From Mnemiopsis leidyi (taxonomy: Eukaryota; Ctenophora; Tentaculata; Lobata; Bolinopsidae): a DNA stretch of 20,465 nt. Location of the stretch: positions 8,990-29,454 of the forward strand of contig JH152656.1 of assembly GCA_000226015.1 (NCBI GenBank), given 5' to 3'. The notes under the pieces were generated by a model. That model made no database searches, was not told the DNA's origin, and worked only from the letters and a program-made list of their open reading frames with translations. Positions 9,760 to 18,623 of the stretch are shown one piece after another. Within the stretch, counting starts at the first letter, position 1; every line of letters starts with the position of its first letter. Both the position numbers and the translations under genes were made by a program.

Positions 9760-11426
9760 TAGCTTCCTTCAACGCGGTACTCTTCATCTCTCTGATTCTT
9801 GTAGTCATCTACATCAGCGTTGCTGGCATACAGCCAACATGCCATGTGTTCTCTCTTGATGACAACCGGTAAGAATAATCACAAAACAATTATTAAAATT
9901 ATTCGTTAACGATGACAGTTGAGTCATATTTCTATAGTAATTGGTTCAAATAAGCATTGCATTCATAGAAAAGCCAGAAATTAAGTCTTAGTTTATAAAA
10001 GAATAAGATCATGGAGTTCATATTGAATAGCTCAGTAGCTCACTTGGATTCATGAACAACCTCATTAAACAGGCAAACAGCATTCTATAAAAGTAGAGTA
10101 TAGCCTAGTATAGTACAGTGTGATAAAGTATAGTGTGGTAAAGTTTATTTAACAGTAAAAATAAGTAAACTCCACCCCAGACTAAGACTGCCGCACAAAG
10201 AAGCCTTACTGACGGGTAGTGCATGTGGGATGTGCTGTACTGGTGTGGTTGTCTTCCTAACTGTCACTCTGGCTATGGTGAAACATTGTCGTCATGGAAA
10301 CGGCTTTCACGTTGCCAACCTTAAACCCACCTTCTTTCTTCTCGTCAGGTTAGTTGCTTGGTTGATATGTCATCTTCGTCCTATAATGAGGAAATCTTGG
10401 GAGAGGTGCTTAAACAATTTATAGTGATACTCTCCCACTGAACAGCTACCCTCATAATATTCTCGATATATCAACTGTAATTTTGTAGTATATCTCTTCT
10501 GAGGTATTCATTTTATTTTGCACAATTTCTACTGGTTTATTAACCAACTTTTAGTAAATAACACCTGTAGGTTCAAGCAAATTAAAATCCTCGACTTACC
10601 CAAAATTGTACTTGTAAGATTCATGTGTAGTTGCGCGTATTGAGATAAAGACATTTACCCATAAATTTCCCGCAGCTTCATAGCGGGCATGCTAGGAAAT
10701 GTTGCTCTGCTGACTGTGGTCCGACAAGCGTACGGTAAACCAAGTCCAAGTTTCCTCAGCGTGTGTCTCCAGCCACCTGACGATCCACCATATGTCGATG
10801 TAGACACTGAAGATACTCACGCTAGGAACTCATCTGAATTCGAAGTTAAGCAGGATCTACATGACCCTGGTTTACAAGATCTCAGGATGAATAACTCGTC
10901 TGTGGTCGATGGGGGAAAGACGAGAACACTTCCGAGAAACCACTCTCTGGCGGTTGATTCCAAAGATTATGAATACCTCTCTGATCGTGGAAACGTTGTC
11001 TCTGTTGACATCTGCCTCAACAAGATGGCTGTGCAACACTGTAACTCTTTCTACTGCCCTCACTCTACCGTGCTTTTCTACACAGCCCCGTTTGTCTTCG
11101 CCGTGCTGGACATTTTACTGTCAAAAAATGAGCTTACAAGTGCTGTTTGTAAATGTGTTTGTTTGTGCGTTTGTGCGTTTGTCAGTTTTGACACGGTTAG
11201 TAGAAATATGCACGATGTCTTTGATGTGGTTGCTGGCGCGGTTGTGGGCATTGGCAGTGGTAGATGGTTTTTGAAAAATATCTACTCTAGGTTTATGGTG
11301 AGAAATATCGCAATTCTTAGTTTCAGTGACCAAACAAACAAGGTTCGCAAGAATTTGAAATTGATTATACAAGGTCTGAGGAATTCTCCGTTTTCTGAGC
11401 ATTATTTGATTAGATTCAAGTGTTGA
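9741..11426 (+). CDS. PAP2-superfamily lipid phosphate phosphatase-like membrane protein with degenerate catalytic motifs, 3 exons, 348 aa
   Basis: Exons are 9741-9868, 10181-10348 and 10676-11426 (phases 2 and 2, 349 codons with the stop). The ATG sits in a strong context (GCCGCCATG). Hydrophobic segments are near residues 4-28, 50-72, 92-113, 229-247, 253-270 and 282-296, the six-span layout of LPP/PLPPR proteins. Residues 38-50 (FSLDDNRLRLPHK) match the loop after TM1 in LPPs, and YGKPSPSFLSVC (118-129) matches the conserved segment after TM3. The motifs are altered. C1 (K-x6-RP) is R115-x6-S122-P123. C2 (PSGH-like) is YCPH228. C3 (SR-x5-H-x3-D) is S274-R275-x2-H278-x3-D282, three residues short. 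The long C1-C2 loop carries several NxS sequons, fitting an outer loop. LPPs dephosphorylate phosphatidate, LPA and S1P, whereas PLPPRs lack activity. Activity here is doubtful (inference). Confidence 0.82.
9869..10180 (+). other. PAP2-like gene intron 1
   Basis: This 312-bp intron has donor CG|GTAAGA and acceptor CCACCCCAG. It holds a degenerate TAGTATA/AAGTATAGTGTG simple repeat at about 10090-10145 and nothing else I recognise. Confidence 0.65.
10349..10675 (+). other. PAP2-like gene intron 2
   Basis: This 327-bp phase-2 intron has donor AG|GTTAGT and acceptor TTTCCCGCAG. It is AT-rich, with no recognised element. Confidence 0.65.
11132..11193 (+). repeat. Coding GTTTGT-rich slippage tract (Cys-rich TM5 of PAP2-like protein)
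   Basis: An imprecise TGTTTGT/TGCGTTTG repeat encodes VCKCVCLCVCAFV in the predicted fifth membrane span. It lies just upstream of the shortened C3 motif. Replication slippage may have reshaped this span. Confidence 0.5.
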
Positions 11427-12673
11427 TACATATGAAATTTATTCATGTCAAATAGGAAATCATCTTTAACATTTAGAACAAAAACATTTACCCGAATAAG
11501 ATATAACTAATGTGACAACATAAATAGAAGAACTGTTATAGTATAGTGCAGTTCGGATCATCATGTGTAAAAACCTTCCAAATTTTGCATCGCCGTTTGC
11601 TTGTTTGAGCATTTTCTTTCATTAGTTCATGTATGTATCTATCAGGTTATTGCTGAAGCACTAACATACTTACATATCAGTAAGATTGAAAAAGTGGCGA
11701 TATGTACTGAGGTAATACATTTGTTAGTTGTGTGAATTCACTTCCTATTTGCTCTTCAGTTCTGCTTAGTCACTTATATAGTGCAATAGGAACTATATAA
11801 TACACTGATCGTTTCAGTCTGCAGTTTACATCAGTTGTTCTATTCTGAGATCGTACTTTTGTAAGTTTTCAGTTTTGCAGTATTATATTATTCATTTAGT
11901 GATCGTTATACTTATAGGTATTTATTTGCATAGTTTCACCGAACATCATTGACTAATAGTCAAAGTACCAAAATAACATGCAACCAACTGTGGCTATAGG
12001 AGTATGATATTTGCTTGTGCTCTCAACTTATAGATGTTTGATTCTACCCAAAGTTAATTACTTACTTAAACTTAATTTTATTAAAGTCTATCATCAAATT
12101 TATTTCATGTAAATTAACAGTGCGGTACAGCTCTGACGTTAAGTTATTAGATTTTAAATCTATTATAGCGATTTAAATGAGATTTATTTCTCACATTTCC
12201 CTGGTATTTGTAATTACTTGACGAAAAGTCACCATATTTTATCGCCGCTGTTAGTTTCCCATTTTTATGTATAATTTTATCGACCCTGCAATGAGGAACG
12301 GTATTTCTTAGAAAGGTTCTAGCAATTTTTGTAAAATGCGATGTATAGAATAAGCTATTTTTTCTTGAGTCGTTTTCTACATTTTGAATTTTCATATAAA
12401 TAAATTTAATAAATAATCAAAATGTTGCTTATTCTCGTAGATGAGCGACGGAAACAATTGGCAGTCAAATCGGATACAATATGATCATGTGACTGAATAG
12501 AAATTATGCAAATTCATTGTGCACTCGATATTGATGCTTTAAATACATTGATTATGCACGATCCTCGGACCTAAATCGTGGATACCTTGCTCATTGAAAT
12601 TTGATTTTAGAATGACTTATGATGCCCATCATGCCGTGCTACAGTGTATTCTAAGTCCCTATATCTAGTATCA
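11427..12673. other. Intergenic region between PAP2-like and annexin genes
   Basis: About 1.25 kb of AT-rich DNA with stops in all frames. I found no convincing exon, RNA gene or inverted-repeat element. It must contain the 3' end of the PAP2-like transcript and the annexin promoter, but no core motif stands out. Confidence 0.5.
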
Positions 12674-12726
12674 ATGATGAGAGACATTCTTCTGGTGTGC
12701 TGTTTTGTTGCAGGTCTGAATGCAAC
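12674..12726 (+). CDS. Annexin exon 1: signal-peptide exon
   Basis: ATG ATG (12674-12679) opens a 17-codon frame, MMRDILLVCCFVAGLNA, that ends at AAC|GTAAGT, a strong donor. It has a short charged start, an 11-residue hydrophobic core and a plausible cleavage after Ala17. An N-A-T sequon (residues 16-18) spans the junction. The split codon AC+G joins exon 2 (acceptor GCTCGTAG, exon from 12990) in the annexin frame. The exon is short, so a distant alternative first exon cannot be excluded. Confidence 0.68.
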
Positions 12727-15700
12727 GTAAGTTTGTTAAATTTTAACAATGTCTATATTCTATTGATTCTAATTTCTGATTTTCCGCTTCGACAAGTTTT
12801 CATTTCAATCCAATTTTTTGTAACTAGCTTTATAAAAGCTTCTTTAGTTTATCTGTCTAGTATTCTAGAGCATTGGGCAAATGAAAGACATTAATTATAT
12901 GCGCTCATGCATATGTTTTATATTTTTGCCATTAACGAGCTGACAATAACCGATAGATTTGAGTAAACAATCAACGACCCTGCTCGTAGGAGTAAAGGTA
13001 GCACGATAATAGAGCCAAGCAGTGTAAACACAGTAGCAGATGCAGAAAAATTGAGGGATGCGATGTCTGGGTGGGGAACGACCGAGGCTGCCATTATTGA
13101 TATACTGACCCATAGGACCTATCTTACTCGCCTGGTCGGTTTTAGATAATAAATTTCTTAGATATGGAACGAGTTCTTTCGAAATTTTATTGTCAAAGAT
13201 TCACAGGGTTGTTTTTTAATAAGTCATGTCATCAATCATACAGGTCATTTCGACTTCCTCCTTAATTGACCGTTCCATGCAAGTTTTCGTAAAAGATACT
13301 TTCAAAAGGAAATCGTGCGACAGTATAAGAATAAATACAACAAAGATTTGTGGGAAGAAATAAAGAGTGAAACCAGTGGGGACTTTAGAACTGCACTGAA
13401 GGCGTTAGTCTTGCCTGAGGCTAGGTTCCTTGCCGAAGAAATGAGAAATGCAATGGTATGATATCCCATATACAGCTCTTTTGTTAAGCAAAAAAGTTTT
13501 AGCTTGAGCAGAGCGACCAACTTTGTTTATCGACTTTTATAGTTATTTTCATATTATTACTAACAAAATCTTACTGAGTCAGTTGATATATATTATCCTC
13601 CCGCAGAGCGGATCAGGGACTAACGAAAGGACTTTGATTCTTGTCATGATGCTAACTATTAACGACTACAATTTGGTGCAGGATATCATACGCGAATACG
13701 ATGAGAGTATGTAGTGTGAACATGCAGTTAATACCTCTTTTATATGTGGTGCCAAGCCATTATGTAGCATATATGCTACATATATATATTGCCTGAATTG
13801 TGCGCCTTTTCCTGGAAATATCATTACATTATAACTATGGACGTCAGAATTCTTGGGGAAGTCTCGAAGTGTCAATAACTGAACAGTGTTTATCAAAGAT
13901 AATTAGTCGCTCCTTATTGGTCAATCGCTGAAAGTGAAACATGATGGACAAAATTTCCAACTCATTTCCAAGATTCTGACGTCCACATCGGAACGGATCT
14001 AACAATATTTCAACTCAGTCTACGATTGGGACTTAGCAGCTGCATTCAAGGATGAAACGAGTTCTCCGTTTGAGGATTTTCTTGTCAAAGTAGTAAGCCG
14101 GCCAAGATTCAATGAGACAGGTATTTTATTTCAGAACCTTTTTTACAGAAAATTCGTTAATCTTTGTACAACAATTATATACAATCTTTTCGACAATAAC
14201 AGTTATTTATCAGTGACATGCCGAATCACGTGTTAAAATTGCTTAACGAATGTGCTGCTGTAGAATTTATATTAGAAAACTAAAAACTAAAAACTTAAAT
14301 GATAAAGATATTCCAATTTAAGCGGAAGTTAACGATGCCACTATAAAAGGAGATATTGATGATTTAGTGGAACACATCGTAAACAAGCGACTTGTGAACA
14401 TTGTAACTTTACTGGGCAGCAGGAGTCTATCATTTCTTTCCAAACTTCAAGAGATGTTTTATCAGGTAAATTAGTTCTTGTTTCAACAATAGAGGTGTTT
14501 TGTTGACGAGATTGTATCCGTCTAACGTTCTAAGTTCCAACAAACTGATAGCTTCCAGCTGGTTGAGACGGGTGTAACCTCGATAAGTATTTTGGGGTCT
14601 CAAATTTTGACCAATGAGAAGTTACAATACAGCGCTTACCGACTTCTGATTGGTTTAAAATTTTTACCGCTCTTCAAAAACACCTTTTTCTAAAATCAAA
14701 GAATGATAAGTAACATCACTGACCAACATCTTCACGTATTATGTTTAATGTGTAGCACTGTAATATTATTGACTTAATGACTTATCTGTGATAAGATTTT
14801 TCCGGTTTTTCGCGTTTAAATTCTTATTTATTTAACGGCATCATGCAATTCTGAATATCAGAGCGAAAATAAAGAGCTGTATCAAGCGCTGGAGGACATC
14901 TCAGATCACCATATCAAAGACAGTCTAGTGAGCCTTATGTCGGTTGCTAGTGACTACCACAGATACTGCGCTTATGAGCTGCACAATGCTTTGGACGTAA
15001 GTATTTATTGATAATTTTCTGATATTCAATTCCCGATTAATACGAATATATTCGCGTCGTGATCACCGGTTTAATTCTTGGTTGTACTTCTTTGCTACCA
15101 AATTCACAGCACATTTGCTAATCAACTATAGTTAGCTGCTGGTGCCTTGTAAATGGCCAAGTAGAATCTGAGGCAGTAAATTCTAAACTATACGCATTGC
15201 ATTTCTGCTTGGTGGCGGCTAAAATAAGTATAAGTATAACGATAAGAACGGCCTCAACATTATTGCACGATACAGTTGTCATGGTTACTGCCCTCTAGTG
15301 GAGTGTAACCACACCCCACTTAAACCATTCTCCGTTTCTCTGTAGATCGTTATAAGACAATTTCTTATCGCAGGGGCTGGGAGGAGGGAAAGACGAGGGT
15401 GTTGTTACGAGGATTATAGCTACTCGAGCCGACAAGGATCTAGCTTTCATCAAAGAAGCATACTTGGATATGTTTGGAGTGGAACTGAGCGAAACCGTGA
15501 AGGTAAACGGAAGGGATGATATTTGTATTTGACAACCAAATCATTTTGAGCTTCGATATAACTTACGATGAAGTAACTTTTTCCATTTCTCATGTCAAGC
15601 CAAGTTAATGGTTTAAAGTGGTTGGATTTGATGGTGGTAGGACTATAGGTAGTATATTTGGTAAGTATAGGCGGTATAGTAAGACTATAGGTAGTATTGG

Positions 15701-17981
15701 TAGTATAAAGTATTGGTACTATAGGTAGGTTAATTGTGGTAAGACTATACTAGGTAGTCAGTACCAGGTAGGTCTATTTCGGTATCCAGTACCTTCCGTC
15801 ACTATGTCGGCATGTCGACGTTGGATATTTTAGAAATTGCCTCTATACCCCCATATATATTTGCCAGATTATCACTGTTGCGCGGCGTACGTATCACTAT
15901 CCCTAACACAACAACCAACTCGTATCCATCTATTTCTATGATACACACCATCACTCCCTTGGATCTTCAAATCAGACATAAGACAATGCAGACTCAACTA
16001 CAACACCACCTAGTCCTCCTTCTACACCCTGATTCAACTCTTGCCTCTCCTCCCTCTTCGGTCCCACTGCCCCCTCCATAGCTAAGAAGTCGTCTCACTG
16101 AACGCATCGCCACCTTCCTTGAAGCCTGTCAATACCACTCCTTCATACGTTGAGGACGCCGCCCCTCTCTTCCCCTATCACCTCCACACAAGCAACCCCC
16201 AGCAGAAATCCTCTCCAGAGCCTCTAATCTCCTCTTCACTAAAGACTCTCTTACTATAGAGTATAGGCGCCGGTATGGAAGGTCGGAAGGAGCAAGGGAT
16301 CTATGAATCCACCCTAGCACAACTGTAAACCCTCGAATATTTACAGACTGTAAACTCTCCTCACACAACCCTCATTGTCATTTCGGGAATTGCTAAAACA
16401 ATGATTAGCGACGGCATGATACGGGGAACGGGAAATTCAGTGGTCGCCTGACACAATAAAAGTGGCCACAATTCTTATTTGAGATATGAATTTTGAAACT
16501 TGGCGGCGAAATTGTCACGAAATTCGCCAATTTTCTTGCGAAAAGGGGCGAAATTTAAAATTCTTGCCGCGAAATTAGCAACTTTTGCTGCGAAATGACC
16601 GCGAAATTCTGGCTGTCCCAACACCGCGAAATTTCGCAAAATTTTCCGTAACAAGCAACTGTCCCTGGGCTGGTATGTCCCAGAAGTATCGTCTGAATTT
16701 GCATTATGTCACTTTTAATGTTATCTTGCTATATATAAATAACTCGTTGTCACTTTTAATGTTATCTTGCTATATAAATAACTCGTTGTCACTTTTAATG
16801 TTATCTTGCTATATAAATAACTCGTTGTCACTTTTAATGTTATCTTGCTATATAAATAACTCGTTGTCACTTTTAATGTTATCTTGCTATATAAATAACT
16901 CGTTGACAGATTGAGTGACACGAAATGTCGAAATGCGAATGTAGCATGCAGACGTAATTGTAACCAGATTTAACTAAAATTATCCAGTTTAAGATAATGA
17001 TCATATTCTTATCTTATAAACCTCAAATGAGTCGGCCTTGATTTCAAGGCTCACACCGGTGTTATCTTAGTGAAACACCGCCGCCGATCCATTAAGCTAC
17101 GGCGCCAAGCCTGCTATAAACACATCGCAACCGGCCCGTTGACCCAGCTATTGCACTGGGCTTCTTTAAACAATAAATGCAAGTATAGAAATGGAAAGAT
17201 GGAAATGTTCTATGCAGCCCCTCGCCAGAGAAAGTTGAAATGTATTAGGGTGGTGTCAACCACCCCAGAAAAGACACTAAACCGAAAATTTTTGAACCTC
17301 GAAAAAAGTTGCCACCCCCTAGTATGACAACAGGAATTAAACAAAAAAAAACAAAAACAAAAAACAAAACAAACAAACAAAAACAACAACATATGAAGTG
17401 TGGTATAGAACCCCCCTCCGGCCCCCTGTGGCTTAGGCTATGTGAAAAGTTGATCTGAAGGCCTTTAAGGGCCTTAAAAGGCCTTTCATAATTTTTTAAA
17501 TTTTCAACTATGAGCTTGAAGAAAAGTCAGACCAGTATTTTGACGTAAAATTTGACGAGGAATCCGAATTTGATAGTATCAAATCTAAAAATTATCACGT
17601 GTAATAAGACAATTTTGTTTGTAATCCTTGTAATCCTTGTAATCCAATTGTAATCACGTGACCCCTTATAAGGCCCCAAAATGGAAATTTTATAATTTGA
17701 GCTAGGAAAAAAGTTAGATCAGTAATTTGACGTAAAATTTGACGAGGAATCCGAATTTTATAGTTTCGAAGCCAAAAAATGAAAATTTTCAACTTAAAGA
17801 AACAAGGAATCTGAGAACCAATTGTCTTTTCTGGCTGGAGGCACGCTTAGCGTTTTGCGACTTATGATATTATTATTAGAATATTCCATATTCCCTGTTC
17901 TGTTTATCTATTAACACTTTACATTTTCAGAACAAGATGGGTGGGGACTACAAAAGCACCTTAGTTAATCTGGTCAACTGA
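12674..17981 (+). CDS. Annexin with N-terminal signal peptide, 9 exons, 334 aa
   Basis: Exons are 12674-12726, 12990-13134, 13309-13455, 13607-13706, 14019-14120, 14323-14465, 14862-14996, 15374-15502 and 17931-17981. All phases agree and total 1005 nt. Exon 1 encodes a hydrophobic leader (residues 1-17) ending near LNA-TS. Four annexin repeats follow, at about 35-105, 107-180, 185-265 and 268-334. Repeat 1 has GWGT (45-48) plus E87 exactly 38 residues on, a complete type II calcium site. Repeat 2 has GSGT (117-120) and E161 in ETSS, with two extra residues in between. Repeat 3 has lost GxGT (KGDIDD). Repeat 4 reads GLGGGKDE, and its DTSG equivalent is KMGG, so its site looks broken. Family knowledge: annexins bind acidic phospholipid membranes with calcium. 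Length is typical of the family. Exon 2 has no usable Met before its repeat, so an upstream coding exon is required. The GTCGGT donor of exon 2 is weak but gives the exact family length. Confidence 0.9.
13761..13782. repeat. Perfect 22-bp palindrome in annexin intron 4
   Basis: TATGTAGCATA is followed at once by its reverse complement, then by a short TA run. It lies 54 bp after the exon 4 donor. No function is evident. Confidence 0.8.
13837..13987. mobile_element. MITE-like inverted-repeat element in annexin intron 4
   Basis: GGACGTCAGAATTCTTGG (13839-13856) is matched in inverted orientation by CCAAGATTCTGACGTCC (13968-13984), with one gap. Together they bound about 150 bp of non-coding DNA. 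There is no open frame and no clear target duplication. Non-autonomous transposon is inference. Confidence 0.55.
14589..14680. mobile_element. Short palindromic element, copy B (annexin intron 6)
   Basis: It has the same design as 7343-7436. It begins ATTTTGGGGTCTCAAATTTT with GACCAATGAGAAG, and the right arm read in reverse gives AATTTTAAACCAATCAGAAG. The arms have diverged from each other. The rest of intron 6 (14466-14861) shows nothing else. Confidence 0.6.
14997..15373 (+). other. Annexin intron 7
   Basis: This 377-bp intron has donor GAC|GTAAGT and acceptor TCTTATCGCAG. It contains a small palindromic patch near 15281-15310 (GGTTACTGCCCTCTAG..GGAGTGTAACC). Nothing else was recognised. 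Confidence 0.6.
15640..15775 (+). repeat. Degenerate GACTATAGGTAGTAT simple repeat
   Basis: Irregular recurrences of ACTATAGGTAGTAT, GGTAGTAT and AGGTAGGT lie shortly after the exon 8 donor. There is no fixed period, so this looks like a decayed microsatellite. Confidence 0.6.
15812..16303 (+). pseudogene. Decayed open frame in annexin intron 8 (164 codons, two internal stops)
   Basis: One frame runs from ATG 15812 to TGA 16304, broken only by TAG 16079 and TGA 16151. Base composition is more GC-rich than the surroundings. Segments such as LTERIATFLEACQYHSF and ASNLLFTKDSLTIEYRRRYG look protein-like, with charged and helical stretches. I do not recognise the family. It could be a remnant of a transposable-element ORF or a processed gene. 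It may also be chance openness in C-rich DNA. Confidence 0.35.
16500..16645. repeat. GCGAAAT-rich patch
   Basis: About eight irregularly spaced GCGAAAT/CGAAATTCGC motifs occur in 145 bp, including the palindrome GCGAAATTTCGC at about 16625. Many pairs are mutually inverted. It is probably a repeat-family fragment; function unknown. Confidence 0.5.
16709..16905 (+). repeat. 39-bp tandem array, five copies
   Basis: The unit begins TCACTTTTAATGTTATCTTG and ends ATAAATAACTCGTTG. Units start at 16709, 16750, 16789, 16828 and 16867. The first is 41 bp and the rest are 39 bp and nearly identical, so the expansion is recent. Because 39 is a multiple of three, frames stay open on both strands. These repeats are not protein genes. 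Confidence 0.93.
17035..17106 (-). mobile_element. tRNA-like SINE head (possible)
   Basis: Read on the minus strand from 17106, the sequence starts GGCGCCGTAGCTTAATGG. TAGCTTAATGG fits the Pol III A box, and GGTGTGAGCC about 40 bases on resembles the B box, with near-tRNA spacing. T8, A14 and GG17-18 equivalents are present. The anticodon arm does not fold as a tRNA, so this is not a working tRNA. A perfect hairpin (GCCTTGA/TCAAGGC) follows. A tRNA-derived SINE is inference. Confidence 0.33.
17245..17302 (+). repeat. Dispersed 58-bp repeat, copy 1
   Basis: It begins TTAGGGTGGTGTCAACC, continues CCAGAAAAGACAC and ends TTGAACCTCGA. An inverted copy lies at 18861-18918 with only a few differences. 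Both copies are followed, in their own orientation, by A-rich sequence. Confidence 0.85.
17335..17392 (+). repeat. A-rich (CAAAA)n low-complexity tract
   Basis: An A/C-only run of the AACAAAAAC type follows the dispersed repeat copy 1. It may be the tail of a retroposed element or a simple repeat. Confidence 0.7.
17512..17783 (+). repeat. Pair of ~80-bp direct repeats
   Basis: The segments 17512-17592 and 17699-17783 share a 33-bp identical core (17539-17571 and 17726-17758) that begins TTTGACGTAAAATTTGACG. The flanks are similar. A 9-bp GTAATCCTT tandem (about 17620-17650) lies between them. Confidence 0.8.
17931..17981 (+). CDS. Annexin terminal exon
   Basis: The acceptor TACATTTTCAG precedes NKMGGDYKSTLVNLVN and TGA. 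GDY plus the following LVNLV match the last helix of annexin repeat 4, so this is the true end despite a 2.4-kb intron. The usual acidic Asp of DTSGDY is absent. The protein ends a few residues earlier than many annexins. Confidence 0.85.
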   Translation, partial: NKMGGDYKSTLVNLVN

Positions 17982-18236
17982 ATTAAGCAATAGAGGACAG
18001 ATATAGCTATAGTTAAGCCCGAGAATCACTTCCATCTGGCGCTATGTCAAAACAAATTCGCGATACCTCCAGTGAATACGACTTTTGCTATAGAAGTAGG
18101 AATTTTTGGCTGTTATATGAAGCGTAGCCCAACCAAATTTTTACCTGAAAACTGTTTGTTAAACCATGTCAGCAGAATGAATTTCGATAGTTACATTTTA
18201 TCATTTTTTATACATTCAATTAAACATTTTGATATA
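17982..18236. other. Annexin 3' flank
   Basis: This AT-rich sequence follows the stop and should hold the 3' UTR. I see no AATAAA before the MITE. The nearest one (18525-18530) is inside that element, so the element could supply the poly(A) signal. Confidence 0.4.
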
Positions 18237-18623
18237 CCTTATCGGTGGAAAATTTTCCGGTGGTAATGTGGCCAATTTGAGCTCGTCAGGCCAAAGTTTT
18301 AACCGGAAATATTTTTCGCCGGCCACTTTTTACCCGGAAACTCGAAATTATTGGGTTTTTTACATAATTTTGCTCTTAAGTGTTATTTTTTGGTTGTGAT
18401 ATTAATGTATAATTATCTAGCACGTTACAACATACAATTATCTCGCACGTCATAACTTTAATTTTCATAAATACCTAGGCAAATTATCCATGAAGTTGAA
18501 CACAATCATACAATATTTAGTCTCAATAAATGATAAAAAGTGAAAATTATAAACTTTTAACCGGCCAACTAATAACTAGCCTTAGTAGCCTTATTACCAC
18601 CGGAAACTTTTCCACTGATAAGG
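18237..18623. mobile_element. 387-bp MITE with TA target duplication
   Basis: The left end CCTTATCGGTGGAAAATTTT and right end AAAACTTTTCC..GATAAGG-type arms are inverted copies over about 36 bp with few mismatches. They continue as CCGGTGGTAAT on the left and ATTACCACCGG on the right. TA lies at 18235-18236 and 18624-18625. There is no ORF. Size, arms and TA flanks fit a Tc1/mariner-type non-autonomous element (inference). Confidence 0.8.

Larger units (their letters stand above)
15503..17930 (+). other. Annexin intron 8, repeat-filled
   Basis: This 2.4-kb intron runs from AAG|GTAAAC to TACATTTTCAG. It is by far the longest intron in the window. It holds a GTAGTATAGG-like simple repeat (about 15640-15770), a decayed reading frame (15812-16303), a GCGAAAT-rich patch, a 39-bp tandem array, a tRNA-like SINE head and dispersed repeats, each listed separately. 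Confidence 0.75.

Noticed and set aside
10872..11402. Overlapping frames on both strands within PAP2-like exon 3
   Set aside because: Shadows of the real exon, which has conserved family segments and matching splice phases.
16709..16905. CRISPR array
   Set aside because: The units are contiguous and identical without unique spacers, and the DNA is eukaryotic.
16585..16921. Repetitive proteins on both strands
   Set aside because: They are produced by a 39-bp tandem array whose length is a multiple of three. There are no splice signals or domain.
17035..17106. Functional tRNA gene
   Set aside because: A and B boxes are present but no proper anticodon or acceptor stem forms. It is kept only as a possible SINE head.
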